Positions 1 to 6,246 of a stretch of 8,475 nucleotides of DNA are shown piece by piece. Location of the stretch: NCBI GenBank assembly GCA_009996555.1, contig JAACZX010000083.1, positions 1-8,475 on the forward strand, read 5' to 3'. The position numbers were made by a program, and so were the translations under genes. Every line of letters starts with the position of its first letter. Positions within the stretch are counted from its first letter, which is position 1. The notes below the pieces were generated by a model. The model ran no database searches. It was not told where the DNA came from and saw nothing but the letters and a program-made list of their open reading frames with translations. Source of the stretch: Chitinophagaceae bacterium (GTDB lineage: Bacteria > Bacteroidota > Bacteroidia > Chitinophagales > Chitinophagaceae).

Positions 1-1
1 A

Positions 2-235
2 GATGAAATGGAAGTTGATTTTAACCAGGTGCAAATGCTTGATGTATCAACCATCGCTTACCTGAAATTTTTACCAACAATATTGGCAGGCAGTATGAAT
101 CCGGGTAATGGAGGTGGTGTTGCTGTTTATACAAGAAAAGGTGATTTTATGCGACCAGGTGTTGCACAAAACAGTTATATCTTTTCGATTAAAGGGTACA
201 CGCCTTCAGATTATATTCTTTTTACAGGAAAATAA
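2..235 (+). CDS. C-terminal end of a TonB plug-domain-like outer-membrane/secreted protein (partial, 5' end outside window)
   Basis: The reading frame is open from the window edge and ends at TAA 233-235, giving 77 visible residues. The segment STIAYLKFLPTILAG followed by a glycine run and VAVYTRKGD resembles the last strands of the plug domain in Bacteroidetes TonB-linked proteins, where a pattern like 'iayikv...GGaIaiYTrkG' is common. About 27 residues follow this motif, ending in GYTPSDYILFTGK, so no beta-barrel can follow. It is therefore more likely one of the large barrel-less proteins that carry a plug-like domain than a true TonB-dependent receptor. Family-level knowledge suggests an outer-membrane or periplasmic location, but the N-terminal part is not visible. 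The ATG at 8 is internal to the frame, and the real start lies upstream of the window. The plug resemblance is judged by eye, so the name is moderately secure at best. Confidence 0.55.
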   Translation, partial: DEMEVDFNQVQMLDVSTIAYLKFLPTILAGSMNPGNGGGVAVYTRKGDFMRPGVAQNSYIFSIKGYTPSDYILFTGK

Positions 236-240
236 AGAGC

Positions 241-277
241 ATAAAAAAAGCCATACACTCGCAGCAGTAATGGCTTT
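241..277 (-). terminator. Rho-independent terminator for the small minus-strand gene
   Basis: An 8-bp inverted repeat, AAAGCCAT (247-254) and ATGGCTTT (270-277), encloses a 15-nt loop. Read on the minus strand, the hairpin is followed directly by a T-run (complement of 243-246, extending the TTT of the stem). On the plus strand the hairpin is followed by CAAGAG and has no T-run. It therefore mainly terminates leftward transcription, coming from the small gene that ends at 299. The plug-protein gene ending at 235 may also use the hairpin, but less well. Confidence 0.6.
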
Positions 278-298
278 CAAGAGTAAAATTCATTCATA

Positions 299-436
299 TT
301 ATTCAGCTACATAATTTTTCCAACGTTTAAATTGCTTTGTTTGTGGTGATTCGAACGATTCAACCAACAAGTGCACAATCTGCTTGATGGACTGAAGAAC
401 AGATGAGTTTTTACGTACGGAAGGGTTCTTTTTCAT
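299..436 (-). CDS. Small basic protein of 45 residues, function unknown
   Basis: I do not recognise the family. The start chosen is the ATG at 436 (MKKNPSVRKN...), giving 45 residues and stop TAA at 299-301. A longer in-frame start at 499 would give 66 residues but would run across the promoter-like sequence. The product is rich in Lys and Arg. Residues about 13-28 can form an amphipathic helix, followed by a basic segment, QTKQFKRWKNYVAE. There are no cysteines, signal peptide or membrane segment, so it is probably cytoplasmic. Support for a real gene comes from context: a promoter-like TTG, 20 nt, TATTTTTA lies just upstream, and a hairpin with a minus-strand T-run lies 22 nt beyond the stop. 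It is divergent from the methyltransferase-like gene at 559. It could still be a chance frame. Confidence 0.5.
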   Translation of the reverse strand: MKKNPSVRKNSSVLQSIKQIVHLLVESFESPQTKQFKRWKNYVAE

Positions 437-456
437 AACACTTGGATTTAAGGATA

Positions 457-487
457 TAAAAATATTAACAGTTCCTTTTTTCTGCAA
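457..487 (-). promoter_or_regulatory. Bacteroidetes-type promoter candidate for the small minus-strand gene
   Basis: On the minus strand, a TTG (complement of 485-487) is followed after exactly 20 nt by TATTTTTA (complement of 457-464). This differs from the Bacteroidetes -7 consensus TAnnTTTG only in the last base. The -7 element lies about 20 nt before the ATG at 436, the same layout as the Tricorn gene's candidate promoter in this window. Short AT-rich matches occur by chance, so this is tentative. Confidence 0.35.
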
Positions 488-558
488 GCGTAGAAACAAT
501 GTTTTTTCACTTGTTGTTTTTACGGGTTTTTGTGTAATAATCGCACTACATTCATGTT

Positions 559-1125
559 ATGATCCTGCTGCTTTTAGTATGGGGCCTGTATTTTTTCCTG
601 CATAGCCTGCTGGCCAACAACTCTGTAAAGCGTTGGCTGCAAAGGGTTTCGGGCTTTTCTGCTCAGTTTTATCGCCTTGGTTATAACCTCTTTAATTTCT
701 TTGCTTTGGGGTTAATTCTTTGGCTGCACTATAAACTGGTATCTGCTTCTGTTTATACAGGCAGCATTGGCACAGCACTGCTTGGCGTGGTTTTAACAAT
801 GGCTGGTTTTGTACTTATGATCCTGTCTGCAAAGGAATACCAGCTTGCTTCTTTTCTTGGTTTGAGGAAGGAAACCTTCATGCCTTTGCAGGTAAATGGT
901 TTGCACAGGTATATGCGTCATCCGTTATACAGCGGAACGTTGTTGCTGTGCATTGGTATCTGTATTGCTTTTCCGTTATGGAAAAACTGGGCTGTACTTT
1001 TTTTAATGATCGTTTATCTTTTTATTGGTATGTGGCTTGAAGAAAAGAAGCTGATAGAAATTTTTGGTGAAGAATATATCCATTACAGCAAGAAGGTAAA
1101 AAGACTCATACCGGGTATACTATGA
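559..1125 (+). CDS. Isoprenylcysteine carboxyl methyltransferase / PEMT-type integral membrane methyltransferase family protein
   Basis: The 188-residue product is strongly hydrophobic, with likely membrane segments near residues 1-19, 41-60, 71-91 and a hairpin around 125-158. It carries the C-terminal signature of the ICMT/PEMT superfamily: RHPLY at 120-124, then EEKKL at 161-165, FG at 169-170, Y173, Y176 and R182-P185. In characterised relatives this region binds S-adenosylmethionine at the membrane face and transfers a methyl group to a lipid-like or prenylated substrate. Bacterial members are mostly uncharacterised and the substrate cannot be read from sequence. Length fits the family. 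The ATG at 559 is the first in frame after a stop at 538-540; an overlapping ATG TTA TGA at 554 is not used. The next gene starts 42 nt after its stop on the same strand. No strong ribosome binding site is seen, as is usual in this phylum. Confidence 0.8.
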   Translation: MILLLLVWGLYFFLHSLLANNSVKRWLQRVSGFSAQFYRLGYNLFNFFALGLILWLHYKLVSASVYTGSIGTALLGVVLTMAGFVLMILSAKEYQLASFLGLRKETFMPLQVNGLHRYMRHPLYSGTLLLCIGICIAFPLWKNWAVLFLMIVYLFIGMWLEEKKLIEIFGEEYIHYSKKVKRLIPGIL

Positions 1126-1129
1126 TGCA

Positions 1130-1137
1130 TAGATTTG
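1130..1137 (+). promoter_or_regulatory. Candidate -7 element upstream of the 1168 gene
   Basis: TAGATTTG matches the Bacteroidetes -7 consensus TAnnTTTG at every fixed base and sits 30 nt before the ATG at 1168. No TTG is found at the expected 19-21 nt upstream, so the -33 half is missing. The 1168 gene may have its own promoter, or it may be co-transcribed with the gene ending at 1125. Confidence 0.3.
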
Positions 1138-1167
1138 TTTTACTATATTGCAATCAAATCTCTATCC

Positions 1168-1779
1168 ATGAACAAAAAACTACTGCTATCACCGGCAATA
1201 CTTTTTATTGCTTTTCTGTCGTCTGCACAAACGAGAAACGTATTCACCACCATCAGACCTCAGCTTGAAAAAGTAATTAACGATTATCCCAACCAGTTTG
1301 CATTGATCAAAGGAACAAAAACACAAAGTGATCCCAGTCTTATTGAATACAGTTCAAAAGTGGAGATGAAAAATGCTGTTGAAACAAGGATCATTGGTTA
1401 TCCGGCAAATAAAAAAATAAGCTGGTTGTGGGAATCAAAATTACTGGTAACAGAAAGTATTGATGAGTTAAAGAAACAATACAAAGCGTATTATAACGAC
1501 ATTCTGGGTAAATCGCTTTTCAGTAAAGGGAATAACAACAGCATTAACCCCACCGGACCATACAGCAGCCCCTCGGAAGAATTACGTTTGTGGAGCAACC
1601 AGTTCAGGATAAATGATGCAACAGGTGAGTTTAGCCAGCTGGTGATTGATCTTGTTGCAGAGTATCAGAATTTTGAATGGATCATTTACCTGCGTGTGTA
1701 TGATAAAGAAAAGGATGAAGAGATGCGTCCCACAAAAGACACCAATGATCCATGGCGGTATGGAACAAATAAGAACTGA
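1168..1779 (+). CDS. Secreted protein of unknown function (203 residues)
   Basis: I do not recognise the family. The ATG at 1168 is chosen because it opens a clear signal peptide: MNKK, a hydrophobic stretch at 5-18, and a probable signal peptidase I site at SSA|QT (after residue 20). The in-frame ATG at 1135 would add 11 residues ahead of the signal and would lie inside the promoter-like sequence. The mature part has about 183 residues with no cysteine and no further membrane segment. It looks mixed alpha/beta: a helical start (RPQLEKVINDY), a strand-rich segment (VETRIIGYPA, ISWLWESKLLV), a Ser/Asn/Pro-rich linker around 118-137, then a strand/helix region ending in WIIYLRVYDKE. Two such strands suggest a small alpha/beta periplasmic domain, but this is only inferred. 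It follows the methyltransferase-like gene by 42 nt and ends at a strong terminator. Confidence 0.75.
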   Translation: MNKKLLLSPAILFIAFLSSAQTRNVFTTIRPQLEKVINDYPNQFALIKGTKTQSDPSLIEYSSKVEMKNAVETRIIGYPANKKISWLWESKLLVTESIDELKKQYKAYYNDILGKSLFSKGNNNSINPTGPYSSPSEELRLWSNQFRINDATGEFSQLVIDLVAEYQNFEWIIYLRVYDKEKDEEMRPTKDTNDPWRYGTNKN

Positions 1780-1780
1780 T

Positions 1781-1822
1781 AAAAAAGAAACGTCGCACTG
1801 AAAAGAGCGACGTTTCTTTTTT
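1781..1822. terminator. Strong bidirectional Rho-independent terminator
   Basis: A perfect 16-bp inverted repeat, AAAAAAGAAACGTCGC (1781-1796) and GCGACGTTTCTTTTTT (1807-1822), encloses a 10-nt loop. The A-rich and T-rich ends make it work in both directions. On the plus strand it begins 1 nt after the stop of the secreted-protein gene. On the minus strand its stem overlaps the last two bases of the stop codon of the membrane-protein gene. Confidence 0.9.
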
Positions 1823-2111
1823 ATACCGTTTGTATGTGGGGATGATCAACTTTCTTTCGGGAAAAATAATTCCATGCCCACATCAGCGTAAAGCTTGGAA
1901 CAAAATCTGTCCATGGCAAAAACTCTTCAAAGAAATTGAAAACAGAACCAAACGCACCTTTCCACCCGCCAAACGTGCGGAAGAAAATAAGAGCTGAGAC
2001 AGGGGCCCAGATCAGATCACCAAATTCACCAAAAAAAGGAATTGCATACGTGGCATAACCCACTGCATCCATTGCAAGGCAGAATAAGAGAGATGATTGT
2101 TGTTTGTTCAT
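1821..2111 (-). CDS. Small conserved integral membrane protein, function unknown
   Basis: This 96-residue protein has two to three hydrophobic segments (about 8-26, 33-48 and 70-82) and a striking set of polar and helix-breaking residues: D15, G18, P25, G28-E29, D32, W35-A-P37, E62-E63, L65-P66, T68-D69, P72 and T75. The pattern D-GY-Y-IP-GE-D-WAP...EE-LP-TD-P-T-W resembles a family of short membrane proteins I know from Bacteroidetes, with similar sequences in plant plastid proteins. No function is established that I can name. The repeated pairing of acidic residues with Pro and Trp in membrane segments suggests an ion-, metal- or pigment-related role, but that is only a guess. It lies 84 nt downstream of the acetyltransferase gene on the same strand and may share its transcript. 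Its stop codon (TAA 1823-1821) runs into the terminator stem. Confidence 0.75.
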   Translation of the reverse strand: MNKQQSSLLFCLAMDAVGYATYAIPFFGEFGDLIWAPVSALIFFRTFGGWKGAFGSVFNFFEEFLPWTDFVPSFTLMWAWNYFSRKKVDHPHIQTV

Positions 2112-2195
2112 TTTTGTTTGACGTTTGTAACAGTATTCAGATATTATTTTATCCTGTAACGTTGTATCAGCCGCAGAAATTTTTCCTGTTGAAAA

Positions 2196-2648
2196 CTAAA
2201 CCAGGTTCTTTTCCATGCAAAGGCTGATCTCCACACCAACGTATTGCCCGTAGTTAGGAATTTGTTTATACCCTTCACGTTCATACACCCTGATAGCCTC
2301 CGGCTGGTTAAGACCGGTTTCAAGAATACAATTTCTATAGCCTTCTTCTTTTGCCCATTCTTCAAGTGCAGTTAAAATTTGCCCGCCAATTCCTTTACCA
2401 CGATAAAAGGATTTTACATACATGCGTTTGATCTCGGCTACTCCCAATTCATATTCTTTGAATGCACCGCAACCAATGGGCTGGTTGTTTTCATAAGCAA
2501 CAATTACATGATGAATATGATCGAGCTTGTTGAATTGCGAAAAGAACGATTGCTGTTCGCCATAGCGTTCCTGCAGATCGGCGTCGAGTAGTGCAACCAA
2601 TGAACGGAAATCGCTGCTGTCGGAATTTGTTTTAATGAGGCTTAGCAT
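2196..2648 (-). CDS. GNAT-family N-acetyltransferase
   Basis: The 150-residue length is typical for a single-domain GNAT enzyme. Strand beta4 (VAEIKRMYV, about 70-78) leads into the acetyl-CoA pyrophosphate-binding motif RGKGIGGQIL at 83-92, matching the Q/RxxGxG/A signature. A helix (ALEEWAKEEGY), strand beta5 (NCILETG, 106-112) and the family's conserved NQPEAIRVYEREGYK segment (114-128) follow. Y122 sits where many GNATs have the general-acid Tyr. The enzyme should transfer an acetyl group from acetyl-CoA to an amine, but the substrate cannot be predicted. No signal peptide, so cytoplasmic. The start at 2648 gives a full N-terminal helix, and no better start is visible. The stop is TAG. 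The membrane-protein gene follows 84 nt downstream; no terminator lies between them. Confidence 0.9.
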   Translation of the reverse strand: MLSLIKTNSDSSDFRSLVALLDADLQERYGEQQSFFSQFNKLDHIHHVIVAYENNQPIGCGAFKEYELGVAEIKRMYVKSFYRGKGIGGQILTALEEWAKEEGYRNCILETGLNQPEAIRVYEREGYKQIPNYGQYVGVEISLCMEKNLV

Positions 2649-2723
2649 AAGCAGTGTTTATAACTACAAGATAAAAATGTTTATCCATCATCTATGGTCG
2701 GTATTAATAGGTTTGTGCAAAAC

Positions 2724-2754
2724 AAAAACCCCTTCCTGAAGAGAAGGGATTTTT
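2724..2754 (-). terminator. Rho-independent terminator of the Tricorn-type peptidase gene
   Basis: A hairpin with arms 2724-2735 and 2743-2754 encloses a 7-nt loop. In the minus-strand RNA all 12 positions pair, including one G-U wobble. In the plus-strand RNA the same position is a C-A mismatch. The minus-strand arm is followed by more T residues (TTTTTGTTTT). It lies 20 nt after the stop codon at 2775, and separates the peptidase from the GNAT gene. Confidence 0.8.
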
Positions 2755-2774
2755 AATAAAGTTCTTTCTTATCC

Positions 2775-5700
2775 TTATGATGGTCGTCTGTAACGCACCG
2801 GTGCTGCAGGTTCTTTTTTCAATTCAACGCCTTCTGTCTTCAATAATTTCAATGCTTCCTGCACAGCACGTTCCAGTTGCGGATCTCTTCCTTCTATCAA
2901 TGCTTTCGGGTCATAGAACACTTCAACGTCGGGTGCAATCCCTTCACCTTCAACAGCCCATTTACCATCGGTATCAAAGAAGCCGCCACGTGGTGCCACC
3001 ATTCTGCCGCCATCAATGAACGGAGGTGTATCCCATGTACCAACCAGGCCACCCCATGTGCGTGTGCCTACTAAAGGGCCGAGCTTACTTTTTCTAAACA
3101 TGTAAGGCAACAGATCACCACCTGATCCAGCATTTTCATTAATGATCATCACCTTCGGACCAAAGATACCAGCCATTGGTGTGGTAGAAACTTTGTGTCC
3201 TTCAACACGATTGTTGAAGTAGCCTTGCAATTTTCTTCCCATCACATCGATCATATAATCAGCTGCAGAGCCACCGCCATTGTTTCGTTCATCAATTACG
3301 GCGCCCTGTTTATCCTGTTGTGAAAAATAATAACGGTTGAATGAAGTGTAACCGGGGTTGCCTGTGTTCGGAACATACACATACGCAAGTTTACCACCAG
3401 AGAGTTCATCTACTTTTCTTCTGTTGGCTTCCACCCACGCTCTTGATCGCAAACCGGCTTCACTTGCAACAGGTACAACGGTAATTGTTCTTGCGCCTTC
3501 TAAGCTTGGTTTATTATTGACACGAATTTTAATTTGCCTGTTGGCAGTGCCTTCAAACAAACTATACAAATTCATAGTTGCAGTTAATGGTTGTCCATCT
3601 ACTTCAACCAGATACTCACCCTCTTTAACATTCACACCCGGGCCACTTAATGGTGAACGTAATTCAGGATTCCAGTTTTCGCCGGTGAATATTTTTGTGA
3701 TCTTAAAGAAACCATTTTCAGCTTTATAGTTTGCACCTAACAATCCAACAGGAATAGTTGGTACTTGTGGAAAATCACCACCCGATGTGTACGAGTGACC
3801 AACTGCAATTTCTCCACCAAGAATATCAATGATGTAATTGAGATCAGAACGATGTTTTACATGTTTCAACCAAGGTTGATACCAATCATATACTTTGTTC
3901 CATGGTGCACCATGTGTATTATCTACATAAAGAAAATCACGTTGGTAACGCCAGCCTTCTCTAAAAATTTGTTCGGCTTCTTTTGCAGGATCAACATACA
4001 CTCTCATGGCATCTGTTTGCAATCTGCCATCACCGGGGCGTGGTGCACCAGCAACAGTATTGACAATAAACCATGACGGACCACTGTTGTACAACAGATT
4101 TTTTCGGTCGAAGCTGGATGATGCAAATGAAATACCTCTTACAAACTCAATTGCCCTCCGGTCTTTTATACTGTAGCGATGAAGAATAAGACCATTTTCA
4201 TTGGGGATCGCTTCTGCAATAAACACATGCCCATCAGGCCCCGCAACTAAGTCTTGATAATCACGCACAGGCATGTTTACAGAAATGATGCGCTGATCAA
4301 TTCCATCAAAATCAATTTTCACTCTTACACCTGTTGGTTTTGTTACAACAGGTTTTACAGTATCACCGGTGTTCTTTGTTGTGAGTACAGGTTTTTCTTC
4401 GCCGGGTTTTGTTGGCTCTTCATCACTTTTTGGCTCAAAGGGATTAGCTGTTTCTTTTGAAAGAACAGCTATATACAAAGCACGTGTAACAGGATAATTA
4501 TAACTGCTCATATCTAACCAACCTGTGCTTAATGCATAATCGGTGCTTGCTAAAAAGTATAAATATTTTCCGCTTTCATCCCACTGCGGACTGATAGCAT
4601 CACTCAAGCCATCTGTGATGGCTGTGCTTTTATTATCATCAACATTATACACTTTAACTGCTTTGAACTGGTTCTCCATGATCTGCACATAAGCGATCCA
4701 CTTACTATCGGGGCTCCACACAGGATGCAATGTTCTGTTGGGATGTGCAAGCCTGTCGGTAGCGACCAATGTTGCTTTACCGCTTGCAAGATCTAAGTTC
4801 CAGAGATTGTAATCCGTATCTGTGAACGCAATGTATTTCCCATCGGGGCTCCATGCCGGATAGTAGTAGAATTTTTTATTGGGGATGGGATATGCTTTGG
4901 GCGTTCCCGATCCATCCTGTGCGCCAACCATTAACTGGTATTCGCCACTTGCATCAGAGAACCAGGCGATCTTTTGACCATCGGCCGACCAAGCAGGATA
5001 ACGGTCGGCAGCAGACGTTGTACGGGAGATATTTCTCCAGTCGCCGTTTTCTTTTGGTACAGAAAAAATTTCACCCCGATGCTCGAACAATGCTCTTTTA
5101 CCTGTTGGTGAAAGACTGGCATTGATAAGTTGTGCGCCTGAAATATTATTCCATCTTGCTCGGCCCCAGTTAAGATCGCCATTTGCATTGATGGTTAATG
5201 GTTTTGTTTTACCTGTTGCAATATCATAACTGTGTAAACGTGCACCTTGTTCATAAATCAACACACCATTGCTTGCTGATAGATTCTTTACATCGTAATC
5301 TTTATGAAACGTAAGTTGCTTTTGTGCTTTTGTTTTTGGATTGTACATCCACACATTGTTTGCATAATCCTGCTCACTCAAAAAATATAAAATACCATTC
5401 TCCCAAACAGGTGCTGTATGTCGTTCCCGATCACCTTGAATGGTTTTTGTTGTTTCGTGTGTTTTCATATTAAAGATCCAGATGGGTTGTGCCTGTCCGC
5501 CACGATAGTTTCTCCATTCAGGATCCCAGAAGCGATGCGGTTGATACGCCATCATACTGCCATCATCACTCATGCTTCCAACAAAACCAAACGGCAGGAT
5601 CATGGGTTCAGGTGTTGCAACCGTGTAAAATTTTGTATTGGCAGTTGGGTAACCCATTCTGTCTGATGTGAAAATGATCTTGTTATCATTCGTCCAGCCC

Positions 5701-6047
5701 TGAACAAGATCAGGTGTTGGATGCCAGGTAAGACGCTTTGGTGCACCACCATCAATAGATACCAAATACACATCCGTATTACCATCGTATTGGCCGGTAA
5801 AGGCCACCCATTTTCCATCGGCACTGATGCGTGGATTGTTTTCTGCACCAACGGCAGTTGTTAATCGTCGTGCATCACCACCTTCACGGGCAACTACCCA
5901 CAGATCATCGCCATGCACAAACACAATATGTTGCCTGCTCACCGATGGCTGACGAAGCAATAATGTGCCTTGTGCTATTGTTGAAAAGGAAAAGATGCTG
6001 CTGCAGATCATTAACAGCAAACGAAAAGGAGTTTGATTTTTTCTCAT
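2775..6047 (-). CDS. Secreted Tricorn-type serine peptidase (family S41, beta-propeller + PDZ)
   Basis: This 1090-residue protein matches the length and layout of Tricorn protease. A signal peptide (1-25, cleavage near TIA|QG) is followed by a first propeller (about 30-320, with PD40-like NPRISADGKWVAF at 71-83). A second propeller spans about 340-675 (repeats at 350, 396, 441 and 486) and contains a Pro/Glu/Lys/Thr-rich insert at 534-572. The C1 region (about 690-760) carries the catalytic His in GHSY (H751). A PDZ domain (about 765-855) and the S41 core follow, with RNNGGG (921-926), GSGGD holding the nucleophile S975, RTWGG (996-1000) and the Glu of VEGEG (E1033). Thermoplasma Tricorn trims proteasome peptides in the cytosol; here the signal peptide points to the periplasm, so general peptide breakdown is inferred. 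Residue 750, next to the His, is Gly where Thermoplasma has Ser745. Start 6047 is set by the signal peptide. Confidence 0.93.
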   Translation of the reverse strand: MRKNQTPFRLLLMICSSIFSFSTIAQGTLLLRQPSVSRQHIVFVHGDDLWVVAREGGDARRLTTAVGAENNPRISADGKWVAFTGQYDGNTDVYLVSIDGGAPKRLTWHPTPDLVQGWTNDNKIIFTSDRMGYPTANTKFYTVATPEPMILPFGFVGSMSDDGSMMAYQPHRFWDPEWRNYRGGQAQPIWIFNMKTHETTKTIQGDRERHTAPVWENGILYFLSEQDYANNVWMYNPKTKAQKQLTFHKDYDVKNLSASNGVLIYEQGARLHSYDIATGKTKPLTINANGDLNWGRARWNNISGAQLINASLSPTGKRALFEHRGEIFSVPKENGDWRNISRTTSAADRYPAWSADGQKIAWFSDASGEYQLMVGAQDGSGTPKAYPIPNKKFYYYPAWSPDGKYIAFTDTDYNLWNLDLASGKATLVATDRLAHPNRTLHPVWSPDSKWIAYVQIMENQFKAVKVYNVDDNKSTAITDGLSDAISPQWDESGKYLYFLASTDYALSTGWLDMSSYNYPVTRALYIAVLSKETANPFEPKSDEEPTKPGEEKPVLTTKNTGDTVKPVVTKPTGVRVKIDFDGIDQRIISVNMPVRDYQDLVAGPDGHVFIAEAIPNENGLILHRYSIKDRRAIEFVRGISFASSSFDRKNLLYNSGPSWFIVNTVAGAPRPGDGRLQTDAMRVYVDPAKEAEQIFREGWRYQRDFLYVDNTHGAPWNKVYDWYQPWLKHVKHRSDLNYIIDILGGEIAVGHSYTSGGDFPQVPTIPVGLLGANYKAENGFFKITKIFTGENWNPELRSPLSGPGVNVKEGEYLVEVDGQPLTATMNLYSLFEGTANRQIKIRVNNKPSLEGARTITVVPVASEAGLRSRAWVEANRRKVDELSGGKLAYVYVPNTGNPGYTSFNRYYFSQQDKQGAVIDERNNGGGSAADYMIDVMGRKLQGYFNNRVEGHKVSTTPMAGIFGPKVMIINENAGSGGDLLPYMFRKSKLGPLVGTRTWGGLVGTWDTPPFIDGGRMVAPRGGFFDTDGKWAVEGEGIAPDVEVFYDPKALIEGRDPQLERAVQEALKLLKTEGVELKKEPAAPVRYRRPS

Positions 6048-6065
6048 ACGAAGTAGTTTGAATAG

Positions 6066-6098
6066 AAAAGATAAGAAAAACCTTCGGGGCTTTCAAAA
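6066..6098 (-). promoter_or_regulatory. Bacteroidetes-type promoter candidate for the Tricorn-type gene
   Basis: On the minus strand, TTTTG (complement of 6094-6098) is separated by 20 nt from TATCTTTT (complement of 6066-6073). The second element matches TAnnTTTG except for the last base. The -7 element ends 18 nt before the ATG at 6047, which implies a short leader. This is the best promoter match in the window. Confidence 0.45.
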
Positions 6099-6163
6099 CA
6101 CCTGGAGTTTTAAATCTGTCGAGTGACGATGATTCAGAAGTGTTCAGCTAAGTAAACAATTCA

Positions 6164-6188
6164 TGCATCTGAAATTTCAATTGATGCA
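6164..6188. repeat. Inverted repeat in the divergent intergenic region (possible operator)
   Basis: TGCATC (6164-6169) and GATGCA (6183-6188) form a 6-bp inverted repeat with 13 nt between the arms. Inside it lies a separate perfect 10-bp palindrome, TGAAATTTCA (6170-6179). It sits in the 199-nt region between the divergent Tricorn-type and TPR genes, about 60-85 nt before the TPR start. A regulator site is possible, but repeats this short also occur by chance. Confidence 0.2.
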
Positions 6189-6246
6189 ATATGCCTTTAT
6201 GGGCAATTTGCTGCATTTATATTTTTATGTTCTTAAATATAATCGA

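Noticed and set aside
1135..1167. Upstream in-frame start for the unknown secreted protein.
   Set aside because: The ATG at 1168 begins a standard signal peptide; the earlier start would put 11 residues in front of it and lie on the promoter-like TAGATTTG.
2112..2195. Repeated GTTTG/TGTAAC words between the GNAT and membrane-protein genes.
   Set aside because: They are very short direct repeats without symmetry or a regular period; no terminator or promoter could be supported there.
2708..2715. A perfect TAnnTTTG (TAGGTTTG) on the plus strand pointing into the end of the Tricorn-type gene, suggesting an antisense RNA.
   Set aside because: No TTG lies at the right distance upstream, no gene follows, and a terminator stem begins within 10 nt; such matches are common by chance.
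3358..3729. A 123-codon open frame antisense to the Tricorn-type gene, with other long antisense frames nearby.
   Set aside because: They lie wholly inside a well-supported coding region, have no recognisable domain, and are expected as shadows of biased codon use.
6078..6095. CCTTCGGGG with flanking A and T runs in the Tricorn leader region, resembling a UUCG-loop hairpin.
   Set aside because: Only two to three base pairs form without bulges, so it is too weak for an attenuator or terminator.
6163..6246. Upstream in-frame start for the TPR protein, adding 28 residues.
   Set aside because: The added segment precedes a complete signal peptide starting at 6247 and covers the dyads and the candidate -7 element.
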